A stretch of 64,000 bases of DNA from Herbidospora galbida. Its GTDB lineage: Bacteria; Actinomycetota; Actinomycetes; Streptosporangiales; Streptosporangiaceae. Under the pieces are notes generated by a model that saw only the letters and a program-made list of their open reading frames with translations, had not been told where the DNA came from and searched no databases. The stretch lies in contig NZ_SZQA01000005.1 in the NCBI RefSeq assembly GCF_005233835.1, positions 1-64,000 on the forward strand, given 5' to 3'. Made by a program: the position numbers and the translations under genes. Within the stretch, counting starts at the first letter, position 1, and the number at the start of each line of letters is the position of its first letter. Shown piece after piece: positions 53,110 to 63,702 of this stretch.

Positions 53110-53799
53110 CTACTCCTCAGACGAGGAGCTGGTCAGCCCCGTAGGGCACCAGTTGGACGGGTCACCTGCGTTGACACCGGTCCCACCGATCCCGCAGTAT
53201 CCTCCGGGATTCTTCTCGAGGTACTGCTGGTGGTAGTCCTCCGCGTAATAGAACTCCGGCGCCGCCCGCACCTCAGTGGTGATCTCTCCGTACCCCGCCG
53301 AAGACAGCACCTCCTGGTAAGCCGCCAGCGACGCCGCCGCCGACTTCTCCTGTGCCTCCGAGTGCGTGTAGATCGCCGACCGGTACTGCGTCCCGACGTC
53401 GTTGCCCTGGCGCATCCCCTGCGTGGGGTCGTGCGCCTCCCAGAACACCTTGAGGAGCTCCTCGTAGGAGACCCGCGAAGGGTCGAAGGCCACTCGCACG
53501 ACCTCGGTGTGGCCGGTCAGCCCGGAGCACACCTCCTCATAGGTCGGGTTGGGCGTGTACCCGCCCTGGTATCCGACCGCGGTCGACACGACCCCGGGGG
53601 TCTGCCAGAACTTGCGCTCCGCGCCCCAGAAGCATCCGAGTCCGAAGTCGGCGACCTCGGTTCCCTCGGGCCACGGCGGGGTCAGCGACGCTCCCAGGAC
53701 AAGGTGCCGGTCGGCCACCGGCATGGTGGCGGACCGTCCCGGGAGCGCGTCGTTCTCGCTCACCATGGAAGCCTTGTTCGTACCGAAGATCCAGCCCAT
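53110..53799 (-). CDS. msrA: Peptide methionine sulfoxide reductase A
   Basis: The 229-aa protein carries the catalytic motif GCFWGAE, and further MsrA blocks [39 protein letters not shown] and [18 protein letters not shown]. Resolving cysteines are in YCGIGG and NWCPTG. It reduces methionine-S-sulfoxide using thioredoxin. The N-terminal extension of about 45 residues before the core is common in actinobacteria. It is a single gene, divergent from rarD. A decayed fragment of a related gene lies at 45648-45705. Confidence 0.96.
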   Translation of the reverse strand: MGWIFGTNKASMVSENDALPGRSATMPVADRHLVLGASLTPPWPEGTEVADFGLGCFWGAERKFWQTPGVVSTAVGYQGGYTPNPTYEEVCSGLTGHTEVVRVAFDPSRVSYEELLKVFWEAHDPTQGMRQGNDVGTQYRSAIYTHSEAQEKSAAASLAAYQEVLSSAGYGEITTEVRAAPEFYYAEDYHQQYLEKNPGGYCGIGGTGVNAGDPSNWCPTGLTSSSSEE

Positions 53800-53918
53800 G
53801 TCTACCTCCTGACCTCCTCAACCAAGGTGCGCCAAGCTTTGTTCCGTTAGGACCACTTAATCATCAACCCAACATCACTTATTTGTAATAAACAAGGTAA
53901 GCAGCCAAACTAGGGTTC

Positions 53919-54821
53919 ATGCCTGATTTGCGCCGTGGCGTCTGGTACGGCATCGCCGCCTACGCCCTCTGGGGCCTGTTCCCTCTGTACTGGCCCCTCC
54001 TCAAGCCCAGCGGCGCCGTCGAGATTCTCGCCCACCGCATGCTCTGGTCGCTCGTCGCCGTCGTGGCCATCCTGGCAGTGCGGCGGCACTGGACGTGGAT
54101 CAGGAACCTCACGCGCAGGCAGGTGCTGCTCCTCGCGGGCGCGGGGGCGCTCGTGTCGACCAACTGGGGCGTCTACATCTACGCGGTCAACTCCGGGCAC
54201 GTCGTCGAGAGCGCCCTGGGCTACTTCATCAACCCGCTGGTCAGCATCCTGTTCGGCGTGGTCATCCTCGGTGAGCGGCTGCGCCGGTGGCAGTGGGTCG
54301 CGGTGGGGCTGGGCACGACGGCGGTCGTGATCCTCACCGTGGGCTACGGACAGCTGCCCTGGATCGCCCTCACGCTGGCCTTCAGTTTCGGGCTGTACGG
54401 CCTGGTCAAGAAGAAGGCCCAGGTCGGGGCGGCCGAGAGCCTCACGATCGAGACCCTGGTCATGCTGGTCCCGGCCGCGATCTACCTGTTCACCCTGGGC
54501 GGGGACAACACCTTCGGCAACCACGGCGCCGGGCACGCCCTGCTGCTGATCAGCTCCGGCATCGTCACCGCCGTCCCGCTGCTGTTCTTCGCCGCCTCGG
54601 TCATCACCGTGCCGCTGACGATCGTGGGGCTGCTGCAGTACATCGCGCCTGTGCTGCAGTTCCTCTTGGGGGTGCTGATCGTCAAGGAGACCATGCCGGC
54701 CGAGCGCTGGATCGGGTTCGGGGTGGTCTGGCTGGCCCTGGCCGTCTTCACGTGGGACAGCCTCCGGTACGGCCTCGCGAAGAAGCCCGTACCGGAGAAG
54801 GAACTGGCGTCGGTCGGTTAG
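53919..54821 (+). CDS. rarD: EamA-family transporter RarD
   Basis: The 300-aa protein has ten membrane segments in two EamA halves and the RarD start GVWYGIAAYALWGLFPLYW, plus STNWGVYIYAVNSGHVVESALGYFINPL (in pieces), which is specific to the RarD group. AGGG lies just before ATG 53919. It is probably an exporter of small metabolites; the substrate is unknown. Its last 4 bp overlap the convergent polyprenyl synthase gene. The AT-rich promoter region (53820-53918) is shared with msrA. Confidence 0.92.
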   Translation: MPDLRRGVWYGIAAYALWGLFPLYWPLLKPSGAVEILAHRMLWSLVAVVAILAVRRHWTWIRNLTRRQVLLLAGAGALVSTNWGVYIYAVNSGHVVESALGYFINPLVSILFGVVILGERLRRWQWVAVGLGTTAVVILTVGYGQLPWIALTLAFSFGLYGLVKKKAQVGAAESLTIETLVMLVPAAIYLFTLGGDNTFGNHGAGHALLLISSGIVTAVPLLFFAASVITVPLTIVGLLQYIAPVLQFLLGVLIVKETMPAERWIGFGVVWLALAVFTWDSLRYGLAKKPVPEKELASVG

Positions 54822-55801
54822 GCCGAGCGCTCCACCACGAAGTCGCACAGCGACAGCAGGGCGGCGCGGGCGGGGATGTCGGGCAGCTCGGACAGCTGCT
54901 CCTTCGCACGCGCCGACCAGCGCTCCAGCTCGGCCCGGGCCATCTTCAGCGACTCTGACTCGCGCAGCAGCCGCAGCGTCTCCTCGATGTCGGCCTCGGG
55001 CACCGGGCCGGAGACGAGGGAGCGCAGCCGGGGGTTCTCGTCGGAGCTGAGGGCGTAGAGGACGGGCAGGGTGCGGATGCCCTCCCGCAGGTCGGTGCCG
55101 GGGGTCTTGCCCGAGGTGTCGGAGGCGACGTCGATGATGTCGTCGCCGAGCTGGAAGGCCACGCCGATGGCCTCGCACGCCGCGGTCAGCCGGAGCACGA
55201 CGTCCTGGGGCGCGCCGGCCAGCATGGCGCCCAGCCGGGCCGAGGTGGAGATCAGGGAGCCGGTCTTGTCGGCCAGGACGTCGATGTAGTGCTCAATCGG
55301 GTCGACGCCCTCGGCGGGGCCGACGGTCTCGCGGATCTGGCCGCGGACCAATCGGGCGAAGGTCTTGGCCTGGATGCGCACCGGCTCCGGCCCGAGGTCG
55401 GCCATGATGTCGGCGGCCCGCGCGAACACGTAGTCGCCCGTCAGGATCGCCATGGTGTTGTTCCATCGGGCGTTGACCGACGGCTTGCCACGGCGCTCGG
55501 ACGCCTCGTCCATCACGTCGTCGTGGTAGAGCGTGGCCACATGGGTCAGTTCCATGACGACGGCGCCCGGGATGACCCCGGGCGCCGTGTGGTCGCCGAA
55601 CTGGGCGGCGAGCAGGACGAGCATCGCGCGGAAGCGCTTGCCGCCCGCCTCTATGAGGTGTTTGGACACGTCGGTGACGAACGTGTCCTCGCTTTCCACC
55701 GCCGACCTGAGCTGCTTCTCCACAGCCGCGAGGCCGTTGGAGAGGTCCTCGGCCAGCCGCTCGTCGGCGACGGGCAGGTCAACAACGGGCGGCGCGGCCA
55801 T
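54818..55801 (-). CDS. Long-chain polyprenyl diphosphate synthase (menaquinone side chain type)
   Basis: The 327-aa all-helical prenyltransferase has both Asp-rich motifs, LYHDDVMDEASERRG and FQLGDDIIDVASD, with the upstream GGKRFRAML. The residues before the first motif are small (ELTHVAT), as expected for long-chain products such as hepta- to nonaprenyl diphosphate. It lies only 12 bp after nuoN and is likely transcribed with the nuo operon, linking quinone tail synthesis to complex I. Confidence 0.92.
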   Translation of the reverse strand: MAAPPVVDLPVADERLAEDLSNGLAAVEKQLRSAVESEDTFVTDVSKHLIEAGGKRFRAMLVLLAAQFGDHTAPGVIPGAVVMELTHVATLYHDDVMDEASERRGKPSVNARWNNTMAILTGDYVFARAADIMADLGPEPVRIQAKTFARLVRGQIRETVGPAEGVDPIEHYIDVLADKTGSLISTSARLGAMLAGAPQDVVLRLTAACEAIGVAFQLGDDIIDVASDTSGKTPGTDLREGIRTLPVLYALSSDENPRLRSLVSGPVPEADIEETLRLLRESESLKMARAELERWSARAKEQLSELPDIPARAALLSLCDFVVERSA

Positions 55802-55813
55802 AGCAAAGCTCCC

Positions 55814-57367
55814 TTATTGCACGAACAATGACTTCGCAGCCTTTTCCGCCAGATCGAGGACAGGCTGCGGGAAAACCCCCAGGGCTACCGTAGCGAATGC
55901 CGAGAAGCCGACCACAGTCGACGTGGCCCACGACGGCGTGACGACGGTCGGGCCGTCGGCCGAGGGGTCGCTGAAGAACATCAGCACGATCACCCGGACG
56001 TAGAAGAACGCCGCCGCGGCCGAGGCCACCACCGCGAGCACGACCAGGCCGGTCAGCCACGCCTCGCCGAGGGCGACGGCCGACCTGAAGACGGCGTACT
56101 TGCCGAAGAAGCCGCTGGTGAGCGGGATTCCGGCGAACGCCAGCAGGAAGAAGGCGAACAGGCCCGCCAGCTTCGGCGAGCGCTTGCCCAGGCCCGCCCA
56201 GCGCGACAGGTGCCACGCCTCGCCGCCCGGGTCGCGCACGAGCGTCACGATGGCGAACGCGCCGACCGTCGTGATGCCGTAGGTGACCAGGTAGAACAGC
56301 AGGCCCGACAGCGCCAGCGCGTTCTGGCCCCGCTCGCCCACGGCCATGACGCCGACGAGCAGGAAGCCCGCGTGCGCGATGGAGGAGTAGGCCAGCATGC
56401 GCTTGATGTCGGTCTGGGTGATCGCCAGGATCGAACCGGCCACCATGGTCAGGGCGGCGACGCCCCACATGATGGGCTCCCAGTTCCAGCTGTCGTTGCC
56501 CAGCGCGACCCAGAAGACCCGCAGCACGGCGCCGAAGGCGGCCACCAGGGTTCCGGAGGCCATCAGCGCGGTGATCGGGGTCGGGGCGCCCTGGTAGACG
56601 TCGGGCTTCCACGCCTGGAAGGGCGCGGCGCCGATCTTGAAGAGCAGGCCGACGCCCAGCATGGCCGTGCCGACGAGCAGCAGGGTCTCGGTCCCTCCGC
56701 CGCCGACGGCGAGCCGCTCGCGGATGCCGAGCAGGTCGACGGTGCCGGCGAAGCCGTACAGGAGAGCGGTGCCGTACAGGAAGAAGGCCGAGGAGAACGC
56801 GCCGAGCAGGAAGTACTTGACCGACGCCTCCTGCGACAGCAGGCGGCGGCGACGGGCCAGGCCGCACAGCAGGTAAAGCGGCAGCGACATGACCTCAAGA
56901 GCGACGAACATGATGAGCAGGTCGTTCGAGGCCGGGAAGAGCAGCATGCCGCCGATGGCGAACAGGGCCAGCGGGTAGACCTCGGTGTGCGCCGCACCCT
57001 CGGTGATCGCCTTCTCCTCCTCGGCGGAGCCGGGGACGGCCGCCGCGGAGGGGACGAACTGCTCCTCGTCGTTGATCAGCAGGACGCTGACGAACGACAG
57101 CACCAGGATGGTGCCCCAGATGAACAGGGTCGGGCCGTCGACCGCGACCGAGCCCATCGCCGCCGGAGTCGTCGGAACGCCGCGGACCGTCTGCAGGATG
57201 ACCAGCGCGAACGCGCCGACCAGCGACAGCAGCGTCAGCGGGACGTGGACCGCCCGCCGCAGGTAGCGAGGCGCGAACGCCTCGACGAGGACTCCGATGA
57301 TGGCCGCGCCGAAGATGATCAGCAGCGGGGCCAGAGCGAAGTACTCGATGGTGGGAGCCGTGATCAC
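55814..57367 (-). CDS. nuoN: NADH-quinone oxidoreductase subunit N
   Basis: The 517-aa membrane protein of the proton-pumping antiporter type starts at GTG 57367, overlapping the nuoM stop (GTGA). NuoN landmarks include LFALFAIGGMLLFPASNDLLIMFVALEVMSLPLYLL (in part), a pump Lys/Glu region around EVMSLPLY, and DIKRMLAYSSIAHAGFLLVG. It forms part of the membrane arm of complex I. Confidence 0.96.
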   Translation of the reverse strand: MITAPTIEYFALAPLLIIFGAAIIGVLVEAFAPRYLRRAVHVPLTLLSLVGAFALVILQTVRGVPTTPAAMGSVAVDGPTLFIWGTILVLSFVSVLLINDEEQFVPSAAAVPGSAEEEKAITEGAAHTEVYPLALFAIGGMLLFPASNDLLIMFVALEVMSLPLYLLCGLARRRRLLSQEASVKYFLLGAFSSAFFLYGTALLYGFAGTVDLLGIRERLAVGGGGTETLLLVGTAMLGVGLLFKIGAAPFQAWKPDVYQGAPTPITALMASGTLVAAFGAVLRVFWVALGNDSWNWEPIMWGVAALTMVAGSILAITQTDIKRMLAYSSIAHAGFLLVGVMAVGERGQNALALSGLLFYLVTYGITTVGAFAIVTLVRDPGGEAWHLSRWAGLGKRSPKLAGLFAFFLLAFAGIPLTSGFFGKYAVFRSAVALGEAWLTGLVVLAVVASAAAAFFYVRVIVLMFFSDPSADGPTVVTPSWATSTVVGFSAFATVALGVFPQPVLDLAEKAAKSLFVQ

Positions 57368-58875
57368 TGGCCCTCCTTAACAGCGACGACCGGAGCCGGG
57401 TCGGTGACCTTCACGTTGACGAGCGACTCCTTGACGGCCGGGTTGATCACGTCGAGAAGCGGCTTGGGGAAGAAGCCCAAGACGACGATCAGGGCGATCA
57501 GCGGCGCGACGACCCAGCGTTCGCGCCCGTTGAGGTCCTTCATCTCGGCGACCGACTCGGCGGTGGGGCCGTTCATGGTGCGCTGGTACATCCACAGGAT
57601 GTAGATGGCGGCGAGGATGACGCCGGTCGTGCCGATGATGGCCGGGACTGCGTAGCGCTCGTAGGTGCCGAGGAGCACCATGAACTCGCTGACGAACGTG
57701 CTCAGACCGGGCAGCGACAGACCCGACAGACCCGCGATCAGGAACGCGCCCGCCAGCAGCGGGGCGACCTTCTGCACGCCGCCGTAGTCGGCGATGTACT
57801 GCGAGCCGCGGCGGTAGATCAGGAAGCCCGCCACCAGGAACAGCACACCGGTCGAGAACCCGTGGTTGACCATGTAGAGGGTCGCGCCCGAGGCCGCCGT
57901 GGTGGTCATCGCGAACACGCCCATCGTGATGAACCCGAAGTGCGAGATCGAGGTGTACGCCACCAGCCGCTTGATGTCGGTCTGACCGATCGCCACGATG
58001 GCGCCGTAGACGATGCCGATCACCGACAGCGCGATGACGACCGGGGTCGCCCACTTGGCCGCGTCGGGGAACAGCTCCAGGCAGAACCGCAGCATGCCGT
58101 AGGTGCCGACCTTGTCGAGCACGCCCACGAGCAGCACCGCGGCGCCGGCCGGGGCCTGCGCGGCGGCGTCGGGCAGCCAGGTGTGCACCGGCCAGAGCGG
58201 GGCCTTGATCGCGAACGCGATGAAGAAGCCGAGGAACAGCCACTTCTGCGTCGTCGGGTCGGTGACCGCGCCGATGAGCTCGGGGAACAGGAAGCTGTTC
58301 TTGCCGGCCACGTTGTAGAGCGCGATCACGGCCACCAGCATCAGCAGGCCGCCGAACAGCGAGTAGAGCAGGAACTTGACCGCCGCGTAGGACCGCTGCG
58401 CGCCGCCGTACGACCCGATCATGAAGTACATCGGGATCAGCATGGCCTCGAAGAACACGTAGAACAGGAAGACGTCGGTCGCCGCGAAGACGCCGATCAT
58501 CATCGCTTCGAGGACCAGCAGCAGCGCGAAGTAGGTCCGGACCGAGCGCTTGCCCTGCTCGGCGTCGTGCCAGGAGGCCAGCACGACGATCGGGACCAGA
58601 ATGGCCGACAGCAGGATCAGCACCAGCGCCACGCCGTCGACGGCCACCGCGTAGTGGACGCCGAAGGCGGGGATCCAGTCATACGTCTCGGCGTACTGGA
58701 ACCGGTCGCCGTTGGGGCTGAAGCCGACCGTCATCACGACGGCCAGCACCAGCACGAGCAGCGAGACGCCGAGCGTCGCCTGCTTGGCGAGCTTGTCGTT
58801 CTTGAGGAACGACACGCCGAGCGCGCCCAGGACGGACACGCCCATCAGGATCGAAAGCCACGGGATGGCGGTCAT
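57364..58875 (-). CDS. nuoM: NADH-quinone oxidoreductase subunit M
   Basis: ATG 58875 shares one base with the nuoL stop (TGATG), giving 503 aa. Conserved blocks of the antiporter-like subunit are present: FEAMLIPMYFMIGSYGG (pump Glu), KAPLWPVHTWLPDAAAQAP (key Lys) and TDIKRLVAYTSISHFGF. It acts as a proton channel in the membrane arm of complex I. Confidence 0.97.
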   Translation of the reverse strand: MTAIPWLSILMGVSVLGALGVSFLKNDKLAKQATLGVSLLVLVLAVVMTVGFSPNGDRFQYAETYDWIPAFGVHYAVAVDGVALVLILLSAILVPIVVLASWHDAEQGKRSVRTYFALLLVLEAMMIGVFAATDVFLFYVFFEAMLIPMYFMIGSYGGAQRSYAAVKFLLYSLFGGLLMLVAVIALYNVAGKNSFLFPELIGAVTDPTTQKWLFLGFFIAFAIKAPLWPVHTWLPDAAAQAPAGAAVLLVGVLDKVGTYGMLRFCLELFPDAAKWATPVVIALSVIGIVYGAIVAIGQTDIKRLVAYTSISHFGFITMGVFAMTTTAASGATLYMVNHGFSTGVLFLVAGFLIYRRGSQYIADYGGVQKVAPLLAGAFLIAGLSGLSLPGLSTFVSEFMVLLGTYERYAVPAIIGTTGVILAAIYILWMYQRTMNGPTAESVAEMKDLNGRERWVVAPLIALIVVLGFFPKPLLDVINPAVKESLVNVKVTDPAPVVAVKEGQ

Positions 58876-60785
58876 CACAGGGTCCCAACCACGAACCAGG
58901 CGCCGGCCAGCACGGCGGCACCGACGAATATCGACAGGGCGTACGACCGGACGTAACCGGTCTGGATCTTCCGCAGCCTGCCGGAGGATCCGCCGACACC
59001 GGCCGCGAGGCCGTTGACCACGCCGTCGATGCCCCGGTTGTCGAAGAAGACCGCCAGGCGGGTCAGCCACTGGCCGGGGCGCATGAACAGCGCCTCGTTG
59101 AGGGCGTCGCCGTAGAGGTCACGACGGGCGAAGACGGTGAGGAACGAGCCGCGCGGCTGCACGACCGGCACCTCGGAGCGGCCGTACTTGGCGATCGCGA
59201 TCCCCGCGCCGACGGCGACCAGGGCCAGCGTGGTCAGGCCGGGGACGCTGAACGGGTGGAACCCGGGCAGCTCCGCGGGCTGGCCGACGGCCGGGCCGAG
59301 GAAGACCAGCAGGCGGTTGCTGAGGATCAGGTAGGCGCCCAGGCCCACCGAGAAGATCGACAGGATGATCAGCGGCCAGGTCATCACGGCCGGCGACTCG
59401 TGCGGGTGGGCCTTCTCGTCCCAGCGCTTGGGGCCGAAGAAGGTCATCACGACCATGCGGGTCATGTAGAAGCCGGTGATGCCGGCGCCCAGCACCGCGA
59501 GCCAGCCGAGGATCGCGTTGTGGTGCATGACCGACTCGATGATGCCGTCCTTGGTGAAGTAGCCGGACAGCAGCGGGAAGCCGATGATCGCCAGGTAGCC
59601 GATGAAGAAGGTGACGAACGTGATCGGCAGCAGCTTGCGCAGGCCGCCGTAGCGCCGCATGTCGACCTCGTCGTTCATGGCGTGCATGACCGAACCGGCG
59701 CCGAGGAACAGGTCGGCCTTGAAGAAGCCGTGGGTGATGAGGTGGGCGATGGCGAAGGCGTAACCGGCGGGGCCGATGCCCGCGGCGAGCATCATGTAGC
59801 CGATCTGCGACATCGTCGAACCGGCCAGGCCCTTCTTGATGTCGTCCTTGGCCGTACCGATGATCGCACCGGCGAGCAGCGTGGCCACACCGACGATCGT
59901 CACGACCAGACCGGCCGTGCTGCCCTCGGGGAAGAACGCGGCGCCCGAGCGGACCACCAGGTAGACGCCGGCGGTGACCATCGTCGCGGCGTGGATGAGG
60001 GCCGAGACCGGGGTCGGGCCCTCCATCGCGTCGAGGAGCCACGACTGCAGCGGCAGCTGCGCCGACTTGCCGCAGGCGCCGAGCAGGAGCAGCAGGCCGA
60101 TCGCGGTCAGCACGCCCTGGGAGGCCTGCGAGGCCGCCGGGAAGACCTCGGCGTACTGCAGGGTGCCGAACTGGGCGAAGATGATGAACATCGCGATCAG
60201 GAGGCCGAAGTCACCGACCCGGTTGACCACGAACGCCTTCTTCGCGGCCACCGCCGCCGACGGCTTGTACTGCCAGAAGCCGATCAGCAGGTAGGACGCG
60301 AGACCCACGCCCTCCCAGCCGATGAACAGGGCGACGTAGTTGTCGGCCAGCACCAGCAGCAGCATCGCCGCGACGAACAGGTTCAGGTAGGCGAAGAACC
60401 GCCGCCTGTCCGGGTCGTGCGACATGTAGCCGATCGAGTAGATGTGGATCAGCGAGCCGACGAACGTGATCAGCAGACAGAAGCTGATCGACAAGGGGTC
60501 GATCAGCAGCCCGATGTTCGCGACGCCCGGGATGAACTCGTAGAGGTTCACCGACTGGCGGCGCTGCGCCGGGTCGAGCCCGATCAGCTGAAGGAACACG
60601 AGGGCCGCCACCACGAAGGCGCCGACCGACATGAGCACGCCAAGGAGGTGGCCCCACTTGTTCGTGGCGCGGCCACCGATAAGGAGAATCGCGGCACCGG
60701 CGAGGGGCAGCACGATCATCAGCCAGGCCAGGCTGATCGCACCCCCGCCGGTGTGCGACAGGATCTCTGCGGGTTCCACGGCCAC
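58875..60785 (-). CDS. nuoL: NADH-quinone oxidoreductase subunit L
   Basis: GTG 60785 with AAGAGG upstream gives 636 aa. It has the antiporter-like core ([47 protein letters not shown] in part) and a C-terminal extension with a long lateral helix region and final membrane segment. It is the distal proton channel subunit of complex I. Confidence 0.97.
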   Translation of the reverse strand: MAVEPAEILSHTGGGAISLAWLMIVLPLAGAAILLIGGRATNKWGHLLGVLMSVGAFVVAALVFLQLIGLDPAQRRQSVNLYEFIPGVANIGLLIDPLSISFCLLITFVGSLIHIYSIGYMSHDPDRRRFFAYLNLFVAAMLLLVLADNYVALFIGWEGVGLASYLLIGFWQYKPSAAVAAKKAFVVNRVGDFGLLIAMFIIFAQFGTLQYAEVFPAASQASQGVLTAIGLLLLLGACGKSAQLPLQSWLLDAMEGPTPVSALIHAATMVTAGVYLVVRSGAAFFPEGSTAGLVVTIVGVATLLAGAIIGTAKDDIKKGLAGSTMSQIGYMMLAAGIGPAGYAFAIAHLITHGFFKADLFLGAGSVMHAMNDEVDMRRYGGLRKLLPITFVTFFIGYLAIIGFPLLSGYFTKDGIIESVMHHNAILGWLAVLGAGITGFYMTRMVVMTFFGPKRWDEKAHPHESPAVMTWPLIILSIFSVGLGAYLILSNRLLVFLGPAVGQPAELPGFHPFSVPGLTTLALVAVGAGIAIAKYGRSEVPVVQPRGSFLTVFARRDLYGDALNEALFMRPGQWLTRLAVFFDNRGIDGVVNGLAAGVGGSSGRLRKIQTGYVRSYALSIFVGAAVLAGAWFVVGTL

Positions 60786-60788
60786 CTC

Positions 60789-61085
60789 TTAGTACTTCAG
60801 CAGGCTGGCGTCGTCGACGGACGCGGACCTGCGGGTTCGGAAGATCGTCACGATGATGGCCAGGCCGATGACGACCTCGGCGGCGGCCACGATCATCACG
60901 AAGAAGGCGATGACCTGGCCGTCGATGTTGCCGTTCTGGCGGGCGAAGGTGACGAACGCCAGGTTGCACGCGTTGAGCATGAGCTCCACGCACATGAACA
61001 CGACGATGGCGTTGCGCCGGACGAGGACGCCGATCCCGCCGATCGCGAACAGCAGCGCGCTGAGCACGAGGTAGTGGGTGGTCAC
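60789..61085 (-). CDS. nuoK: NADH-quinone oxidoreductase subunit K
   Basis: The 98-aa protein has three membrane helices and the conserved Glu residues ([36 protein letters not shown]). Its GTG start overlaps the nuoJ stop (GTGA). The sequence ends [10 protein letters not shown], typical of actinobacterial NuoK. Confidence 0.97.
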   Translation of the reverse strand: MTTHYLVLSALLFAIGGIGVLVRRNAIVVFMCVELMLNACNLAFVTFARQNGNIDGQVIAFFVMIVAAAEVVIGLAIIVTIFRTRRSASVDDASLLKY

Positions 61086-61834
61086 TTGTCCTCACCTTCC
61101 AGGATCTCGGCCACCTTCGGGTCGATGGTGCCTTCTTCGGCCTCGTACCTGGCGATGTAGCGGTTGACCGACAGCTTGGAGATCTTGCCGTCGGGCAGCA
61201 GCGCGGGCATGTCGATCGCGTTGGCGCGGGCGTAGGTGCCGGGGCCGGGGAGCGGCGAGGGGTCGAGGCCCTCCTCGCCGTACTTGACGAAGCGCTCGCG
61301 GGACAGTTCCCGCTGGGTGGCCTTCTGCTCCAGGCGCTCGCGGTGGGCCAGCACCATCGCGCCCAGCGCCGCGGTGATCAGCAGCGCCGAGGTGACCTCG
61401 AAGGCGAACACGTAGCGCGTGAAGATCAGCTCGGCCAGCGACGGCACGTTGCCCGCCGCGTTCACCGCGCCGAGACCGGCGGCCGGGGCGAACACCACGT
61501 TGCCGACGCCCAGCGCCACCAGGGCGGCGAAGGCGAGCCCGGCGACGACCGCCCAGAAGCGCTGGCCCCTGATCGTCTCGACGAGCGAGTCGGAGGAGTC
61601 GACGCCGACCAGCATCAGCACGAACAGGAACAGCATCATCACGGCGCCGGTGTAGACGATGATCTGCACCGCCGCCAGGAACGGAGCGTCCTGGACCGCG
61701 TAGAGGACCGCCAGCGAGAGCATCACCACGCCGAGCATCAGGGCGCAGTAGACGGCCTTGCGGCTGAAGACGAGGCCGAGTGCCGCGCTGACCGAGACGA
61801 CGGCGAGCACCCAGAACGTGATGGTCTCACCCAT
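61082..61834 (-). CDS. nuoJ: NADH-quinone oxidoreductase subunit J
   Basis: The 250-aa protein has five membrane helices in the first 170 residues ([23 protein letters not shown] includes the pi-bulge helix) and a soluble C-terminal tail of about 80 residues rich in charged residues, longer than in proteobacteria but usual for actinobacteria. Its start overlaps nuoI by 8 bp. Confidence 0.96.
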   Translation of the reverse strand: MGETITFWVLAVVSVSAALGLVFSRKAVYCALMLGVVMLSLAVLYAVQDAPFLAAVQIIVYTGAVMMLFLFVLMLVGVDSSDSLVETIRGQRFWAVVAGLAFAALVALGVGNVVFAPAAGLGAVNAAGNVPSLAELIFTRYVFAFEVTSALLITAALGAMVLAHRERLEQKATQRELSRERFVKYGEEGLDPSPLPGPGTYARANAIDMPALLPDGKISKLSVNRYIARYEAEEGTIDPKVAEILEGEDK

Positions 61835-62342
61835 TGTCGCGTCCCAGTCGGTAGTAGTCCTCTTCGGTCTCTCCGAGGCGCATCGCGTGGGGCGGCTGCT
61901 CCATGCCCGCGGTGAGCGGGGCGAGCAGCATCTCCTTGGTGTAGATGAGCGCCTCGCGGCTGGAGTCGGCCAGTTCGTACTCGTTGGTCATCGTGAGCGC
62001 CCGCGTGGGGCACGCCTCGATGCACAGCCCGCACAGGATGCAGCGCGCGTAGTTGATCTGGTACGTCCGGCCGTAGCGCTCACCGGGCGAGAAGCGCTCC
62101 TCGTCGGTGTTGTCCGCGCCCTCCACGTAGATGGCGTCGGCGGGACAGGCCCACGCGCACAGTTCGCAGCCGACGCACTTCTCGAGGCCGTCGGGCCACC
62201 GGTTGAGCTGGTGCCGCCCGTGGAAGCGCGGCGCGGTGGGCCGCTTCTCCTCCGGGTAGTTCACCGTCACCGGCTTCTTGAACATGTGGTGGAAGGTGAC
62301 GCCGAACCCCTTGACGGGGTTCAGCCAGTCGAACTTAGGCAC
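61827..62342 (-). CDS. nuoI: NADH-quinone oxidoreductase subunit I (2[4Fe-4S])
   Basis: GTG 62342 ([17 protein letters not shown]) has AAGGAGG 6 nt upstream and overlaps the nuoH stop by 8 bp; 171 aa. Two four-cysteine clusters, [12 protein letters not shown] and [12 protein letters not shown], hold the N6a/N6b iron-sulfur clusters that pass electrons towards quinone. Confidence 0.96.
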   Translation of the reverse strand: MPKFDWLNPVKGFGVTFHHMFKKPVTVNYPEEKRPTAPRFHGRHQLNRWPDGLEKCVGCELCAWACPADAIYVEGADNTDEERFSPGERYGRTYQINYARCILCGLCIEACPTRALTMTNEYELADSSREALIYTKEMLLAPLTAGMEQPPHAMRLGETEEDYYRLGRDNG

Positions 62343-63702
62343 TGGGGACCTCCTTGCGATTCGCCCCGTGGTAGTGCGGCAGATCCAGCGGCGGGACCGG
62401 GAATCCACCGGCGGTGGGCTCCTCGCGGAGCTGCTCGAACTCCTCTTCGATCTGCTCGGCGCGGGCCTCGCGGCGGCGCTGCTGCACGGTGTCGAAGCGG
62501 AAGAAGACCGCGAGGGCGCCGATCACCACGATGGCCATCAGGATGAAGACCGGGGTGCTCTGTTCGACACGCAGCGCGCGGAAGGTGGCGACCAGCAGGA
62601 TCCACGCCAGGTTCAGCGGGATCAGGACCTTCCAGCCGAAGGCCATGAGCTGGTCGTAGCGGACACGCGGCAGCGAGGCGCGGACCCAGACGAAGAAGCA
62701 GAAGATCAGCACGATCTTGGCGAAGAACCAGAGCAGCGGCAGCCAGCCGACGTTCGCGCCGTCCCAGAGCGAGATGGGCCAGGGGGCCCGCCAGCCGCCG
62801 AGGAACAGCGTGACCGCCACACCGGAGACCACGAACACGTTGACGTATTCGGCCAGCTGGAACATCGCGAACTTCAGCGAGGAGCTGTATTCGGTGTGGT
62901 AGCCGGCGACCAGCTCGCCCTCGCCCTCGGGGAGGTCGAACGGCACGCGGTTGACCTCGCCGAACATCGTCATCACGTAGATGAGGAACGACGGGATCAG
63001 CAGGATGGCGTACCAGCTGGGCAGCGGGATGTCGAGGCCGAAGAGGGTCGCGGTGCCACCGTCGGCCTGCTTGGCGACGATCTCCGAGGTGGAGAGCGTG
63101 CCGGCGTACAGGAAGACCGCCACGAACGACAGGCCCATCGCGATCTCGTAGGAGACCACCTGGGCCGACGACCGCAGACCGCCGAGGATCGCGTAGGGCG
63201 ACTTGGACGCCCACCCGGCCAGCACGATGCCGTAGACGCCGATCGAGGACATCGCGAGGATGAACAGGACCGCGACCGGCATGTCGGTCAGCTGGAGCGG
63301 GGTCTTGTGGCCGAACATCGAGACGACCGGGCCCATCGGGATGACCGAGTAGGCCAGGATCGCCGGCACCGAGATGATCACCGGCGCCAGGAAGAAGATG
63401 ACCTTGTCGACCTTGCGGGGCATCAGGTCTTCCTTGAGGCCCATCTTCAGACCGTCGGCGACGGTCTGAAGCAGGCCGAACTTGCCCGCCCGGTTGGGGC
63501 CGTAGCGGTGCTGCATGCGCGAGATGAGCTTGCGCTCCAGCCACACGCCGAACAGCACGCCCAGCAGCAGGAAGACGAAGATGACCAGGCCCTTGATGAT
63601 GCTGATCCACACCGGATCGTGGCCGAAGTCGGCCAGCCCGGGGCCGGGGCTGCCCGGGGCCGCCGGGCTGGCCAGCACGCTGGCCGTTGTCAGGAGGCTC
63701 AT
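62335..63702 (-). CDS. nuoH: NADH-quinone oxidoreductase subunit H
   Basis: The 455-aa membrane protein contains the quinone-site loops [49 protein letters not shown] (in part) and eight or more membrane helices. A long charged C-terminal tail ([19 protein letters not shown]) is typical of actinobacteria. Its ATG overlaps the nuoG stop (ATGA). Confidence 0.97.
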   Translation of the reverse strand: MSLLTTASVLASPAAPGSPGPGLADFGHDPVWISIIKGLVIFVFLLLGVLFGVWLERKLISRMQHRYGPNRAGKFGLLQTVADGLKMGLKEDLMPRKVDKVIFFLAPVIISVPAILAYSVIPMGPVVSMFGHKTPLQLTDMPVAVLFILAMSSIGVYGIVLAGWASKSPYAILGGLRSSAQVVSYEIAMGLSFVAVFLYAGTLSTSEIVAKQADGGTATLFGLDIPLPSWYAILLIPSFLIYVMTMFGEVNRVPFDLPEGEGELVAGYHTEYSSSLKFAMFQLAEYVNVFVVSGVAVTLFLGGWRAPWPISLWDGANVGWLPLLWFFAKIVLIFCFFVWVRASLPRVRYDQLMAFGWKVLIPLNLAWILLVATFRALRVEQSTPVFILMAIVVIGALAVFFRFDTVQQRRREARAEQIEEEFEQLREEPTAGGFPVPPLDLPHYHGANRKEVPSA

